From assembly GCA_019635535.1 (NCBI GenBank), contig JAHBZH010000001.1, forward strand, positions 1,640,995 to 1,704,994: 64,000 bases of DNA, in the 5' to 3' direction. Origin of the DNA: Sphingomonas sp. Its GTDB lineage: Bacteria; Pseudomonadota; Alphaproteobacteria; Sphingomonadales; Sphingomonadaceae. Both the position numbers and the translations under genes were made by a program. Positions 40,634 to 51,087 of this stretch are shown here, one piece after another. Each line of letters opens with the position of its first letter. Position 1 is the stretch's first letter. Below the pieces are notes generated by a model. It ran no database searches and was not told the origin of the DNA. It saw only the letters and a list, made by a program, of their open reading frames with translations.

Positions 40634-41086
40634 CTATGACAGCCGCGCCTTCACCGCCGCGCTCGCCTTACTCATGTCGAGCTGGCCGGCGTGGCGTTCC
40701 CTCAGCAGGGCCATGACGCGGCCCATGTCCTTGACGCTCGCGGCGCCCGTCTCGGCGACGATCGCGTCGAGGGCGGCGGCCAGTTCGGCCTCGTCCATCT
40801 GGCGGGGCAGGAAGCGCTCGATCACCGCGACTTCGGCCGATTCGGCGGCGGCGAGCTCGGCGCGGCCGCCTTTTTCGTACATCTCGATCGATTCGCGGCG
40901 CTGCTTGATCATCTTCTGGAGGACTTCCGTGACCAGCACGTCGTCCGCCAGCGGGTTGGCGGAGCCGCGCAATTCGATGTCGCGATTCTTGATCGCGGCC
41001 TGGATCAGGCGGATCGTGCCGGTCGATGCCTTGTCGCCGCCCTTCATGGCATCGATTTGGGCCTGCTTGATGTCGTCGCGAATCAT
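40634..41086 (-). CDS. GatB/YqeY domain protein
   Basis: The 150-residue helical protein matches the YqeY family: MIRDDIKQAQIDAMKGGDKASTGTIRLIQAAIKNRDIELRG and VLQKMIKQRRESIEMYEKGGRAELAAAESAEVAVIERFLPRQM. The fold resembles the tail domain of GatB, the amidotransferase subunit that binds tRNA, so a tRNA-linked role has been suggested, but the function is not established. In many alphaproteobacteria it sits beside carA and dnaG, as here. It is divergent from carA, and the shared 140-bp region holds both promoters. Confidence 0.9.
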   Translation of the reverse strand: MIRDDIKQAQIDAMKGGDKASTGTIRLIQAAIKNRDIELRGSANPLADDVLVTEVLQKMIKQRRESIEMYEKGGRAELAAAESAEVAVIERFLPRQMDEAELAAALDAIVAETGAASVKDMGRVMALLRERHAGQLDMSKASAAVKARLS

Positions 41087-41229
41087 TGAATGTCTCGATT
41101 GGCGTTTTCGGGAAACCGTTCGTCTAACCGCCTGGCCCGGCTTTTAACAGGATTGACGCGTCGCCCGCGCGGCCTTAGCGGCTGGGTCTTAGCGACATCG
41201 CCAACCCACGCTTACGGAGTGCCCGCCGC

Positions 41230-42408
41230 ATGGCCGACGCCATCCCCTCGCCCGCGCCTGAAGGAGCGACGGGCGTATTGGTTCTGGCCGACGGTACGAC
41301 GATCTGGGGGAGGGGATTCGGCGCCGAGGGCGAGGCGGTGGGGGAGCTGTGCTTCAACACCGCGATGACCGGCTATCAGGAGATCATGACCGATCCCAGC
41401 TACGCCGCGCAGATCGTCACCTTCACCTTCCCGCATATCGGCAATGTCGGCGCGAATTACGAGGACGTGGAGGCGGACAATCCCCACGCGCTCGGCTGCG
41501 TGGTGCGGCAGGACGTGACCGCGCCGAGCAATTTCCGCAGCCTCCAGACCTTCGTCGAATGGATGCGCGCGAACGGGCGGATCGGGCTGAGCGGCGTGGA
41601 CACGCGGGCGCTGACCCGGCTGATCCGCACGCAGGGCGCGCCCAATGCGGTGATCGCCCATCGCGCGGACGGGAAGTTCGATCTGGAGGCGCTGAAGGCG
41701 AAGGCGCGGGACTGGCCGGGGCTGGAAGGCATGGACCTCGCCAAGGAGGTGACGACCCGGCAGACGCATCGGTGGTCAGGCGGGCTGTGGCGGCTGGGCG
41801 AGGGTTATGCCGAGGCGCGGGACGATGAGGGGCGGCCCCATGTCATCGCGATCGATTATGGCGCCAAGCGCAACATCTTCCGCAATCTGGCGGCGGCCGG
41901 GGCGCGCGTGACCGTGCTGCCCGCCACGGCCAGCTTCGACGAGGTGATGGCGCACGAACCCGACGGCTTCTTCCTGTCCAACGGACCGGGCGATCCGGCG
42001 GCGACGGGGGACTATGCCGTGCCGGTGATCCGCAAGATGCTGGAAACGGGCAAGCCGCTGTTCGGCATCTGCCTGGGGCATCAGCTCCTCGGCCTCGCCG
42101 TCGGTGCGCGCACCGCGAAGATGCACCAGGGCCATCGCGGCGCGAACCATCCGGTGAAGCGGATCGAGGACGGCCGGGTCGAGATCACCAGCATGAACCA
42201 CGGCTTCGCGGTCGAGGCGGAGAGCCTGCCCGACAATGTGCGCCAGACGCATGTGAGCCTGTTCGACGGGAGCAATTGCGGGATCGAGCTTACGGATCGC
42301 CCGGCGTTCAGCGTGCAATATCACCCGGAGGCGAGCCCGGGGCCGCAGGACAGCACGTATCTGTTCGGGAAGTTTGTGGGGATGATGAAGCTAGGAGATC
42401 ATGAGTGA
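41230..42408 (+). CDS. carA: Carbamoyl-phosphate synthase small subunit
   Basis: CarA cleaves glutamine and passes ammonia to CarB for arginine and pyrimidine synthesis. The 392-residue protein has the N-terminal CPSase domain (ELCFNTAMTGYQEIMTDPSYAAQIVTFT, VRQDVTAPSNFRSLQTF) and a class I glutaminase with the nucleophile Cys281 in FGICLGHQLLGLA and the His/Glu pair in FSVQYHPEASPGP. The full length and the ATG at 41230 are normal. Its stop overlaps the start of an embedded membrane-protein gene (GTGA), so carB is read through that gene. Confidence 0.97.
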   Translation: MADAIPSPAPEGATGVLVLADGTTIWGRGFGAEGEAVGELCFNTAMTGYQEIMTDPSYAAQIVTFTFPHIGNVGANYEDVEADNPHALGCVVRQDVTAPSNFRSLQTFVEWMRANGRIGLSGVDTRALTRLIRTQGAPNAVIAHRADGKFDLEALKAKARDWPGLEGMDLAKEVTTRQTHRWSGGLWRLGEGYAEARDDEGRPHVIAIDYGAKRNIFRNLAAAGARVTVLPATASFDEVMAHEPDGFFLSNGPGDPAATGDYAVPVIRKMLETGKPLFGICLGHQLLGLAVGARTAKMHQGHRGANHPVKRIEDGRVEITSMNHGFAVEAESLPDNVRQTHVSLFDGSNCGIELTDRPAFSVQYHPEASPGPQDSTYLFGKFVGMMKLGDHE

Positions 42409-42752
42409 TCTGGTTTTTTCTCGCGCTCACCGTCTTCACTCTCGGCTCGATGATAGAGTTTAGGACGAGAGGATACCCACCTCTTCGCCCAATGCCGGGC
42501 ACGGACGCTGTCTGGAAGGTCATTGGTTCGATATCGGGTGTGTGGCTGATTGTCTTATTTGTGTGGGCGCTGTTTGTGTTTACGTGGTGGACAGTGCCGC
42601 TCTTGTTCATCGGTGCGGCGACACTTCAAGGGTTCTTCTATCCTCGTGCAAGCCGAGCTGCTGCTGCGCCGCTTCTTTCTATGATTTTCATGATCGTGGC
42701 TGGCGCACTTGCCGCGCTGATCCTCTACAATTTGCAGGCAGTTGCTCACTAA
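42405..42752 (+). CDS. Membrane protein gene embedded between carA and carB, unknown
   Basis: The 115-residue protein has three or four predicted membrane segments: [58 protein letters not shown] and [23 protein letters not shown]. It starts with GTG overlapping the carA stop (GTGA), with AGGAG nine bases upstream, and its stop overlaps the carB start (TAATG). It is thus translationally coupled to both. Composition is clearly lower in GC than carA and carB, which suggests later insertion. Function unknown. Confidence 0.8.
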   Translation: MIWFFLALTVFTLGSMIEFRTRGYPPLRPMPGTDAVWKVIGSISGVWLIVLFVWALFVFTWWTVPLLFIGAATLQGFFYPRASRAAAAPLLSMIFMIVAGALAALILYNLQAVAH

Positions 42753-45700
42753 TGCCCAAACGCACCGACATCTCCTCCATCCTCGTCATCGGCGCCGGTC
42801 CCATTGTGATCGGGCAGGCGGCGGAGTTCGATTATTCGGGCAGCCAGGCGCTGAAGGCGCTTAGGCAAGAGGGCTATCGCGTCATCGTCGTCAATTCGAA
42901 CCCGGCGACGATCATGACCGACCCCGAGCTGGCCGACGCCACCTATGTCGAGCCGATCACGCCCGAATATGTGGCCAGGATCATCGAGAAGGAGCGGCCC
43001 GACGCGGTGCTGCCGACGATGGGCGGGCAGACGGGTCTGAACACGGCCTTGGCGCTGTTCAAGGACGGCACGCTGGCGAAATATGGCGTCAAGATGATCG
43101 GGGCCGATGCCGAGGCGATCGAGAAGGCCGAGGACCGGCTGAAATTCCGCGAGGCGATGGACAGGATCGGGCTGGACTCCGCCCGCTCCGCCATCGCGCA
43201 TACGGTCGAGGAGGCGCTGGCGGGGCTGGAAAAGACCGGGCTTCCCGCCATTATCCGGCCGAGCTTCACTTTGGGCGGGACGGGCGGCGGCGTCGCTTAC
43301 AATCGCGAGGAGTTCATCGCCATCGTCACCGGCGGGCTGGAGGCTTCGCCGACCAACGAGGTGCTGATCGAGGAATCGCTGCTCGGCTGGAAGGAATATG
43401 AGATGGAGGTGGTCCGCGACCGCGCGGACAATGCCATCATCATCTGCTCGATCGAGAATGTGGATCCGATGGGCATCCATACGGGCGATTCCATCACCGT
43501 CGCGCCGGCGCTGACGCTGACCGACAAGGAATATCAGATCATGCGCAATGCGAGCATCGCTTGCCTGCGCGAAATCGGTGTCGAAACAGGCGGTTCCAAC
43601 GTCCAGTTCGCGGTGAATCCGAAGGATGGGCGCCTCGTCGTCATCGAGATGAACCCGCGCGTGTCGCGCTCCTCGGCGCTGGCGTCGAAAGCGACGGGCT
43701 TCCCGATCGCCAAGGTCGCGGCGAAGCTGGCGGTGGGCTACACGCTGGACGAGATCGACAACGACATCACCGGCGTCACCCCGGCCTCGTTCGAGCCGAC
43801 CATCGATTATGTCGTGACCAAGATCCCGCGCTTCACCTTCGAAAAGTTCAAGGAGAGCGAGGCGTTGCTGTCCACGGCGATGAAGTCCGTCGGCGAGGTG
43901 ATGGCGATCGGCCGCAACATCCACGAGAGCTTGCAGAAGGCGCTGCGCGGGCTGGAGACGGGGCTGATCGGCTTCGACGGCGTGCGCCAGCTGTACGGCG
44001 CGCCCAAGGCGGAGATCGAGGCGGCGCTGGCCGTGCCCTCGCCGGACCGGCTGCTGGTCGCCGCCCAGGCGCTGCGCGAGGGGCTGAGCGTGACGGAAGT
44101 CCATGCCATCGCCAAATACGATCCCTGGTTCCTGGAGCGTATTCAGGAGATCGTCGAGGCCGAGGAAGGCGTGTGTCGCGACGGGCTGCCGGGCACGGCC
44201 GAGGGCCTCAGGCGCCTCAAGCAGATGGGCTTTTCCGACCGGCGGCTGGCCGAGCTCAATCTCAAATCGGCCAATGTCGCGGGCGGGGCGGTGAAGACGC
44301 GCACCCGCGGTCACGGCCTGATCCACGATGCGGTGAAGGGCATGATCGGCGCGACCACCGAGGAGGAGGTGCGCCGGCTGCGCCACAAGCTGGGCGTGCG
44401 GCCGGTCTTCAAGCGGATCGACACCTGCGCCGCCGAGTTCGAAGCGAAGACGCCTTACATGTATTCGACCTACGAAAGCCCGACCTTCGGCGAGCCGGAA
44501 TGCGAGGCGATGCCGTCGGACCGGCGCAAGGTCGTGATCCTGGGCGGCGGGCCGAACCGGATCGGGCAGGGGATCGAGTTCGATTATTGCTGCGTCCACG
44601 CCGCTTATGCGCTGAAGGAGGCCGGGCTCGAAACCGTGATGATCAATTGCAATCCGGAGACGGTGAGCACCGATTACGACACGTCCGACCGTCTCTATTT
44701 CGAGCCGCTGACCGAAGAGGACGTGCTGGAAATCCTGCATGTCGAGCAGTTGCGCGGCGAACTGGCGGGCGTCATCGTTCAGTTCGGCGGGCAGACGCCG
44801 CTGAAACTGGCGGCGGCGTTGGAAAAGGCCGGGATTCCGATCCTCGGCACCTCGCCCGACGCGATCGATCTGGCCGAAGACCGGGAGCGCTTCGCGGCCC
44901 TGGTCGACCGGCTGGGCCTGAAGCAGCCGCGCAACGGCATCGCGCGCAGCCGCGACGAGGCGCTGAAGGTGGCGGAGCGGATCGGCTATCCGGTGCTGAC
45001 CCGGCCCTCCTACGTGCTCGGCGGGCGGGCGATGGAGATCGTCGATTCGGCGGAGCAGCTCGACAATTATATCCACACCGCCGTGCAGGTGTCCGGCGAC
45101 AGCCCGGTGCTGATCGACCAGTATCTGCGCGACGCGATCGAGGTGGATGTGGATGCCCTGTGCGACGGCACGGATGTGACGATCGCCGGCGTGATGCAGC
45201 ATATCGAGGAGGCCGGGGTCCATTCGGGCGACAGCGCCTGCTCGCTGCCGCCTTACAGCCTGTCCCCGGAGATCGTCGCCGAGATCGAGCGGCAGGCGGC
45301 GGAACTGGCCCGGGCGCTGGGCGTGGTCGGGCTGATGAACGGCCAGTTCGCGGTGAAGGATGGGGAAGTGTATCTCATCGAGGTCAATCCGCGCGCCAGC
45401 CGCACAGTGCCCTTCGTCGCCAAGGCGGTGGGCGCGCCGGTCGCCAAGATCGCGGCGCGGGTGATGGCGGGCGAGAAGCTGGCCGATCTGCCGCCGATCC
45501 GCCGCGACGTGCGCCATATCGCGGTCAAGGAAGCTGTCTTCCCGTTCGCGCGCTTCCCGGGCGTCGATCCGGTGCTCTCGCCGGAAATGAAGTCTACCGG
45601 AGAAGTCATGGGAATCGATGGCGATTTCGCTACCGCTTTCCTCAAATCGCAGCAGGGCGGGGGCGTCGAACTGCCGGACGGCGGCACGCTGTTCGTGTCG

Positions 45701-46087
45701 GTCAAGGACAGCGACAAGCCGGCCATACTGGCGGCGGTGCGCGACCTGATCGGGCTTGGCTTCGACGCGATCGCGACCGGCGGCACCGCCGACTATCTCG
45801 ATCAGCAGGGCGTCGCGGTCGAGCGGGTCAACAAGGTCGCCCAGGGGCGCCCGCACATCGTCGACCGGATCAAGGACGGCGGGGTCGCGATGATCTTCAA
45901 CACCACCGAAGGCTGGCAGAGCCACAAGGATTCCGCGTCGATCCGCGCCTCGGCCGTGCAGCAGAAAATTCCCTATTTCACCACCGCGGCGTCGAGCGCG
46001 GCGGTGGTGCGCTCCATCGCGGCGCGGCGGGCGCGCGGCCTTGAAGTGCGCGCCTTGCAGGACTATTATTCAGCCTCCGAAGCATGA
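42752..46087 (+). CDS. carB: Carbamoyl-phosphate synthase large subunit
   Basis: CarB makes carbamoyl phosphate from bicarbonate, ammonia and two ATP. The 1,111-residue protein has the duplicated ATP-grasp halves: N-half [32 protein letters not shown] and [15 protein letters not shown]-half [35 protein letters not shown] and [12 protein letters not shown]. The C-terminal MGS-like allosteric domain (about 960-1111, with [18 protein letters not shown]) binds regulators such as UMP or ornithine. The ATG at 42752 overlaps the previous stop by one base. Confidence 0.97.
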   Translation: MPKRTDISSILVIGAGPIVIGQAAEFDYSGSQALKALRQEGYRVIVVNSNPATIMTDPELADATYVEPITPEYVARIIEKERPDAVLPTMGGQTGLNTALALFKDGTLAKYGVKMIGADAEAIEKAEDRLKFREAMDRIGLDSARSAIAHTVEEALAGLEKTGLPAIIRPSFTLGGTGGGVAYNREEFIAIVTGGLEASPTNEVLIEESLLGWKEYEMEVVRDRADNAIIICSIENVDPMGIHTGDSITVAPALTLTDKEYQIMRNASIACLREIGVETGGSNVQFAVNPKDGRLVVIEMNPRVSRSSALASKATGFPIAKVAAKLAVGYTLDEIDNDITGVTPASFEPTIDYVVTKIPRFTFEKFKESEALLSTAMKSVGEVMAIGRNIHESLQKALRGLETGLIGFDGVRQLYGAPKAEIEAALAVPSPDRLLVAAQALREGLSVTEVHAIAKYDPWFLERIQEIVEAEEGVCRDGLPGTAEGLRRLKQMGFSDRRLAELNLKSANVAGGAVKTRTRGHGLIHDAVKGMIGATTEEEVRRLRHKLGVRPVFKRIDTCAAEFEAKTPYMYSTYESPTFGEPECEAMPSDRRKVVILGGGPNRIGQGIEFDYCCVHAAYALKEAGLETVMINCNPETVSTDYDTSDRLYFEPLTEEDVLEILHVEQLRGELAGVIVQFGGQTPLKLAAALEKAGIPILGTSPDAIDLAEDRERFAALVDRLGLKQPRNGIARSRDEALKVAERIGYPVLTRPSYVLGGRAMEIVDSAEQLDNYIHTAVQVSGDSPVLIDQYLRDAIEVDVDALCDGTDVTIAGVMQHIEEAGVHSGDSACSLPPYSLSPEIVAEIERQAAELARALGVVGLMNGQFAVKDGEVYLIEVNPRASRTVPFVAKAVGAPVAKIAARVMAGEKLADLPPIRRDVRHIAVKEAVFPFARFPGVDPVLSPEMKSTGEVMGIDGDFATAFLKSQQGGGVELPDGGTLFVSVKDSDKPAILAAVRDLIGLGFDAIATGGTADYLDQQGVAVERVNKVAQGRPHIVDRIKDGGVAMIFNTTEGWQSHKDSASIRASAVQQKIPYFTTAASSAAVVRSIAARRARGLEVRALQDYYSASEA

Positions 46088-46167
46088 TCCTGAACAAATT
46101 GGTTGGGCTTCAGGCGATCCTCCTGCCGAGGGACGCCCAAACGGGGTTTTGACGAAAGGCATTGCGA

Positions 46168-46647
46168 ATGGCGACGGTCGAAAAGCTGCCCATGCTGGCC
46201 GAAGGCTATGAGAAGCTGCAGAACGACGTGCGCCACCTGAAAATGGTGGAGCGCCCCGCGATCATCGATGCGATCGAGGAAGCGCGCGCCCATGGCGACC
46301 TTTCCGAGAATGCCGAATATCACGCCGCCAAGGAGCGCCAAGGCCAGATCGAGGCGCAGATCGCCGACATCGACGATCGGTTGAGCCGCGCGATGGTGAT
46401 CGATCCGACCACCCTGTCGGGCGACAAGGTGGTGTTCGGCGCGACCGTTCATCTGCTCGACGAGAACGACAACAAGATCAAATATCAGATCGTCGGCGAG
46501 ACCGAGGCGGACGCCAAGGTCGGACGGATCAGCTATGCCTCGCCGCTCGGCCGGGCGCTGATCGGCCGCTCCAAGGGCGAGGAGGTGGAATTCTCCGCGC
46601 CGTCCGGCGACAAATATTTCGAGATCGCCAAGATCGAATTCAAATAG
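46168..46647 (+). CDS. greA: Transcript-cleavage factor GreA
   Basis: GreA enters the RNA polymerase secondary channel and helps a backtracked complex cleave its RNA. The 159-residue protein has the N-terminal coiled coil ([61 protein letters not shown]), whose tip DLSENAEY holds the catalytic acidic pair. The C-terminal globular domain has [38 protein letters not shown]. The ATG at 46168 is chosen by the family N-terminus. It follows carB, as often seen in alphaproteobacteria. Confidence 0.96.
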   Translation: MATVEKLPMLAEGYEKLQNDVRHLKMVERPAIIDAIEEARAHGDLSENAEYHAAKERQGQIEAQIADIDDRLSRAMVIDPTTLSGDKVVFGATVHLLDENDNKIKYQIVGETEADAKVGRISYASPLGRALIGRSKGEEVEFSAPSGDKYFEIAKIEFK

Positions 46648-46667
46648 GGACGGGACGCGGACCCGTC

Positions 46668-47315
46668 ATGCGACCGCCGGAAAGCTGGGCCAAGGCGCCG
46701 TTCACCCTGTGGATGTCGCTGGCGGTCTTGGCGGCCTGGTTCGTGGCGTGGATGCTCGCGCTCGACGGCTGGGCGGCCGTATGGGGCGGCTTCATCCCCG
46801 CGCGGTTCAGCGGCGCGGTGGCAGAGCCCGGGCTGGCGCTGGCTCCGGCCTGGCTGACGCCGTTCACCGCGACCTTCGTCCACGCCAATATCGTCCATCT
46901 CGGCTTCAATCTGCTGGTGCTGGTCTTCTGCGGGCGGCCGACGGAGAGCGTGGTCGGGACAAAGGGGTTCATCCTCCTCTATCTGCTCGGCGCCTATGCG
47001 GCCGCCGCGGCGCACTGGCTGATCCAGCCGGACGACATGGTGCCGATGATCGGCGCGAGCGGGGCGATCTCGGCGGTGCTGGGTGCCTATGCGATGCTGT
47101 TCGGGCGCAATCGGGTGAAGGTCGCCAGTCCGCGTCTGGCGTTGTGGCTCAACGCCTTGTGGCTGATGGCTGCGTGGGTGGTCTTGCAGATCGTCATCGG
47201 CATCAGCTTCGCGAGCGGCGGCATCCACGTCGCCATCGCCGCCCATATCGGCGGATTCCTGGTCGGCCTGCTGCTCGCCTATCCGCTGCTTCTGCTCAAA
47301 TACCGGAAGGCCTGA
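46668..47315 (+). CDS. Rhomboid-family intramembrane serine protease
   Basis: The 215-residue protein has six or so membrane segments and the rhomboid catalytic pair: Ser in IGASGAISAVLGAY (GxSG motif) and His in HVAIAAHIGGFLVGLLLAY. The loop-1 pattern HANIVHLGFNLLVLVFCGRPTE (HxxxxHxxxN) is also present. It cuts membrane proteins inside or near the bilayer; the substrate is unknown. It starts 20 bases after greA. Confidence 0.92.
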   Translation: MRPPESWAKAPFTLWMSLAVLAAWFVAWMLALDGWAAVWGGFIPARFSGAVAEPGLALAPAWLTPFTATFVHANIVHLGFNLLVLVFCGRPTESVVGTKGFILLYLLGAYAAAAAHWLIQPDDMVPMIGASGAISAVLGAYAMLFGRNRVKVASPRLALWLNALWLMAAWVVLQIVIGISFASGGIHVAIAAHIGGFLVGLLLAYPLLLLKYRKA

Positions 47316-47321
47316 TCGCGA

Positions 47322-47534
47322 TCAGGCGCTGTCGGGCTCCAGCAACCGGTGCAGGTGGACGACGACATATTTCATCTCGGCATCGTCCACGGTGCGCTGC
47401 GCCTTGCCGCGCCAGGCTTCCACGGCGCTGGCATGGTCCGGATAGAGGCCGACCATGTCGATGGTCGATAGATCGAAATCGAGGCCGCGCGGATCCTTGA
47501 CCCGGCCGCCGAACACGAAATGCAGCTTGCTCAT
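47322..47534 (-). CDS. DUF4170 protein
   Basis: The 70-residue protein (SKLHFVFGGRVKDPRGLDFDLSTIDMVGLYPDHASAVEAWRGKAQRTVDDAEMKYVVVHLHRLLEPDSA) matches DUF4170, a short family of unknown function in alphaproteobacteria. It looks like one alpha/beta domain without signal peptide. It converges on the rhomboid gene and lies downstream of the small envelope-protein run on the same strand. Confidence 0.85.
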   Translation of the reverse strand: MSKLHFVFGGRVKDPRGLDFDLSTIDMVGLYPDHASAVEAWRGKAQRTVDDAEMKYVVVHLHRLLEPDSA

Positions 47535-47589
47535 GGCGCGCTCGCCTAGGCGGGAACGGGCCGGGGCGCAAGTCGCGGCGCCGCCGCGC

Positions 47590-47967
47590 TCAGTCCTTGG
47601 TCCCGATCGTTTCGCCGACGGCGCGGACGACCTTGCCGATGCCTTCGTCGGCGCGGGCGCGGCCGGCGTCGATGCCCTTGCGGGCCGCCTCGCGCGCGCC
47701 GTCGACCAGCTTGCGGCCCGCATCGCCGAGCAGCTCCCGCTCGCGGCGCGTGCCGGGGACCAATGCGCCGAGCACGGCGCCGATCGCCAGTCCGCCCAGC
47801 ACTGCGGCGACCGGATAGACGGCGAGCTGGGCGCTGACGTCGCTGGTGCGGTCGCGCGCGGCCTCATAGGCCGAAACGGTGCGCTCCCGCGCGCTGTCCA
47901 GCGCTCGGCCGGCGCGGCCGCGCGCCGCGTCCTCCGTCCGCTCGTCCTGCTTTTTCCTCGCCGCCAT
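47590..47967 (-). CDS. Small membrane protein with helical flanks (YtxH/ElaB-like)
   Basis: The 125-residue protein has a basic coiled-coil N-terminus (DAARGRAGRALDSARERTVSAYEAARDRTSDVSAQ), one membrane segment (YPVAAVLGGLAIGAVLGALVPG) and an amphipathic C-terminal helix. The pattern is of ElaB/YqjD or YtxH type proteins, which often rise in general stress. The start ATG at 47967 is backed by AAGGAG. It belongs to the minus-strand run 49176-47590 and is the last gene before DUF4170. Confidence 0.72.
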   Translation of the reverse strand: MAARKKQDERTEDAARGRAGRALDSARERTVSAYEAARDRTSDVSAQLAVYPVAAVLGGLAIGAVLGALVPGTRRERELLGDAGRKLVDGAREAARKGIDAGRARADEGIGKVVRAVGETIGTKD

Positions 47968-48004
47968 CGACACGCTCCTTGCTTCCAGCGCTCAACGTTG
48001 CGCT

Positions 48005-48307
48005 TCAGGATTCGTTGCTCTCATCCCGCCTGTCGGAGATAAGGCGCTTCGCCGCTCTTGTAAGAGGGCCGCGCGCCAGGAAGAGCGCCAGCGCGCCGAT
48101 CCCGGCGGAAACGGCGACCGGCCGTGCCTTCACCGCCTCCACCGCTTCATCGGCGAGATCGGCGCCCTTGGCCTTGACCCCGTCCCACGCCTCGCCGGCA
48201 AGGCTGTTCGGATGAAGGCGCGCGCGCGTCGCGGCCAGGGTCGCATCCAGCCGGGCGCGCGCCCTCACCGCATCGCGCCGCGCCTGCTCGATGCCTTCCA
48301 AAGTCAT
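48005..48307 (-). CDS. Small membrane-associated protein (DUF3618-like)
   Basis: The 100-residue protein has a long N-terminal helix with the pattern EQARRDAVRARARLDATLAATRARLHPNSL typical of DUF3618, then a membrane-close segment (RPVAVSAGIGALALFLARGPL). Its ATG overlaps the upstream holin-like gene (ATGA), so the two are translationally coupled. The family is unknown in function and tends to accompany the holin-like protein, as here. Confidence 0.75.
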   Translation of the reverse strand: MTLEGIEQARRDAVRARARLDATLAATRARLHPNSLAGEAWDGVKAKGADLADEAVEAVKARPVAVSAGIGALALFLARGPLTRAAKRLISDRRDESNES

Positions 48308-48693
48308 GGCGGCGTCTCGCCGCGTTCGATCGCGTCCCGCTCGCCTTCGTCGCGGCCGAGGCCCTTGATCCCGTCCCAGCCATAATGGGCGAGCAGATAG
48401 CCGCCGATCGCCAGCGGCAGGCCAACGATGAATGCGGCGAAGAGCGGACCGATCTGCTGGGCGAGGGCGACCATCGCGCCGATCACCACCGCCGTCATCG
48501 CCGCGAACAGCAGGAACCAGCCGATCGCCAGCGCCACCAGCGCCCGCCGGGCGCGTGTCGCGCGATAGGCGACGATCGCCTTGGCGACGGCGATCTCCGC
48601 CTCCGCATAGGTCCGGCCGTCCTCGACCAACCGGGCGATCAGCTCGCCGATCGTCTCCCCGTCCGGGCCCGGTTGCTCTCCCCCGTCCGTCAA
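48304..48693 (-). CDS. Holin-like membrane protein (phage-holin 3_6 / Actino-holin family)
   Basis: The 129-residue protein has an N-terminal soluble helix (ETIGELIARLVEDGRTYAEAEIAVAKAIVAYRA) and two membrane segments (ALVALAIGWFLLFAAMTAVVIGAMVAL, FAAFIVGLPLAIGGYLL). The family name reflects a distant likeness; in this setting it is a chromosomal envelope protein, not a phage gene. The start is a TTG three bases after the previous stop. The next gene overlaps its stop. All belong to one operon. Confidence 0.78.
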   Translation of the reverse strand: MTDGGEQPGPDGETIGELIARLVEDGRTYAEAEIAVAKAIVAYRATRARRALVALAIGWFLLFAAMTAVVIGAMVALAQQIGPLFAAFIVGLPLAIGGYLLAHYGWDGIKGLGRDEGERDAIERGETPP

Positions 48694-48696
48694 CGA

Positions 48697-49176
48697 TCAG
48701 GCCCCGTCATTGTCCGCTTCGGGGCGGCCCACCTCGCCGGCCTCCTCGATCCCGGTGCGCAGCACCCGCATCAGCGCGAAGCCGACCACGGCCGCCGCGG
48801 CGATCGCGATGACCGGACTCTTGCGGACGATGTCGCGCGTCTCCGCGACGATATCGTCAACGCTCTTGTCGCGGACCTTGCCGGCGAAGGAGGAGACGGC
48901 GCCGGCCGCGCGGTGGGCGTAATCGCCATATTCGCCGCCGAGCCGCTCGTCGATCGAGCGGGCGGCATCGTCGATCACCCCGCCCAGCTCCTCGAGCAGG
49001 TTGGCGCCCTTGCCCTTGCCGTCATCGGCATAGGCGCGCAGCCGTTCGCCGGCCTGGCCCCGCAGCGTGGAGACCTGATCCTTCACCTGGCGAACCAGCT
49101 TGTCGGTCGACTCGCGCGCGTTTTCGCCAGCGGCGCGGTCTGAGCCTTCGGACAGCTCGAGGTCGTGACGGGGCAT
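48697..49176 (-). CDS. Membrane protein with amphipathic helices, first gene of the stress operon
   Basis: The 159-residue protein has a long acidic and amphipathic N-terminus (STDKLVRQVKDQVSTLRGQAGERLRAYADDGKGKGANLLEELGGVIDDAARSIDERLGG, resembling nutrient-deprivation-induced or apolipoprotein-like helices) and one membrane segment (SPVIAIAAAAVVGFALMRVL). A perfect GGAGGAAA lies seven bases before the ATG at 49176. It opens a four-gene run (with holin-like, DUF3618-like and YtxH/ElaB-like genes). Upstream lies a candidate EcfG promoter, which fits a role in general stress response at the cell envelope. Confidence 0.8.
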   Translation of the reverse strand: MPRHDLELSEGSDRAAGENARESTDKLVRQVKDQVSTLRGQAGERLRAYADDGKGKGANLLEELGGVIDDAARSIDERLGGEYGDYAHRAAGAVSSFAGKVRDKSVDDIVAETRDIVRKSPVIAIAAAAVVGFALMRVLRTGIEEAGEVGRPEADNDGA

Positions 49177-49218
49177 GATATTTCCTCCACTCGCTTGCAC
49201 AAAAGCCTGTCCTTCGAG

Positions 49219-49243
49219 AACACCCGCTTGGGCCTTGCGTTCC
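49219..49243 (-). promoter_or_regulatory. Candidate EcfG (general stress sigma) promoter
   Basis: On the minus strand, GGAAC (49243-49239), 16 bases, then TGTT (49222-49219). The EcfG consensus of alphaproteobacteria is GGAAC-N16/17-CGTT; one base differs. It lies about 43 bp upstream of the first ATG of the operon. Confidence 0.5.
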
Positions 49244-49286
49244 GGCGGCGGACAGGAAAGTTGCATGTGTCCCAAGCCAGAGATAA

Positions 49287-50612
<1,326 letters not shown>

Positions 50613-50699
50613 GAGCCCGGAATCGGACTGGCGGATTTTTTCGGCTTCGGCCTCAAATCGCTTGATTCGGCGCGATTTTACTGATTCTGTGCCCATACG

Positions 50700-51056
50700 A
50701 TGACGTCAAGACGTACCCCCTTGCAACTGATGAAGCGCGCAGCCCTGCCGGCCGTGGGATTGCTCGTCATCGCCAATTTCGTCGGCTATGCATTGGTGGG
50801 TGACAACGGTGTGTTGTCGTGGGGCGATTATCGCCGGGCCAAGGCGGAAAAGGCGATCCATCTCGCCGAGCTGCAGGCGGAGCGTGCGCGGCTTCAGCAC
50901 CGCGCCGAATTGCTCGATCCGCGCAACGCCGATCCCGATCTGGCCGACGAGCTGGTCCGGCGCGAGCTCGGCCTCGTCCGTCCCGACGAGGTGATCATCG
51001 ACCTGCGCGAGGCGCCGGACGCGCCGCCTCAGGCGCGGCCCGCTTCCCGGCGCTGA
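50700..51056 (+). CDS. ftsB: Cell-division protein FtsB-like (septum formation initiator)
   Basis: The 118-residue bitopic membrane protein has a short cytoplasmic N-terminus, one membrane segment (AALPAVGLLVIANFVGYALVG), then a coiled coil (RRAKAEKAIHLAELQAERARLQHRAELLD) and the typical ELVRRELGLVRPDEVIIDL. FtsB pairs with FtsL and FtsQ in the divisome. Its place between eno and pdhA is usual in alphaproteobacteria. It ends with a basic Pro-rich tail. Confidence 0.9.
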   Translation: MTSRRTPLQLMKRAALPAVGLLVIANFVGYALVGDNGVLSWGDYRRAKAEKAIHLAELQAERARLQHRAELLDPRNADPDLADELVRRELGLVRPDEVIIDLREAPDAPPQARPASRR

Positions 51057-51087
51057 CACGGCATGATACCCCTCGGAAGGGGGTGTC

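Noticed and set aside
42749..45925. 1,058-codon minus-strand frame across carB
   Set aside because: Antisense shadow of carB with His/Asp/Arg-rich nonsense composition.
48304..48693. Holin-like protein as sign of a prophage
   Set aside because: No other phage genes nearby; the gene sits in an operon of small envelope proteins with host-like codon use.
50613..50699. Intrinsic terminator after eno (T6 run)
   Set aside because: A run of six T is present but no stable stem precedes it.
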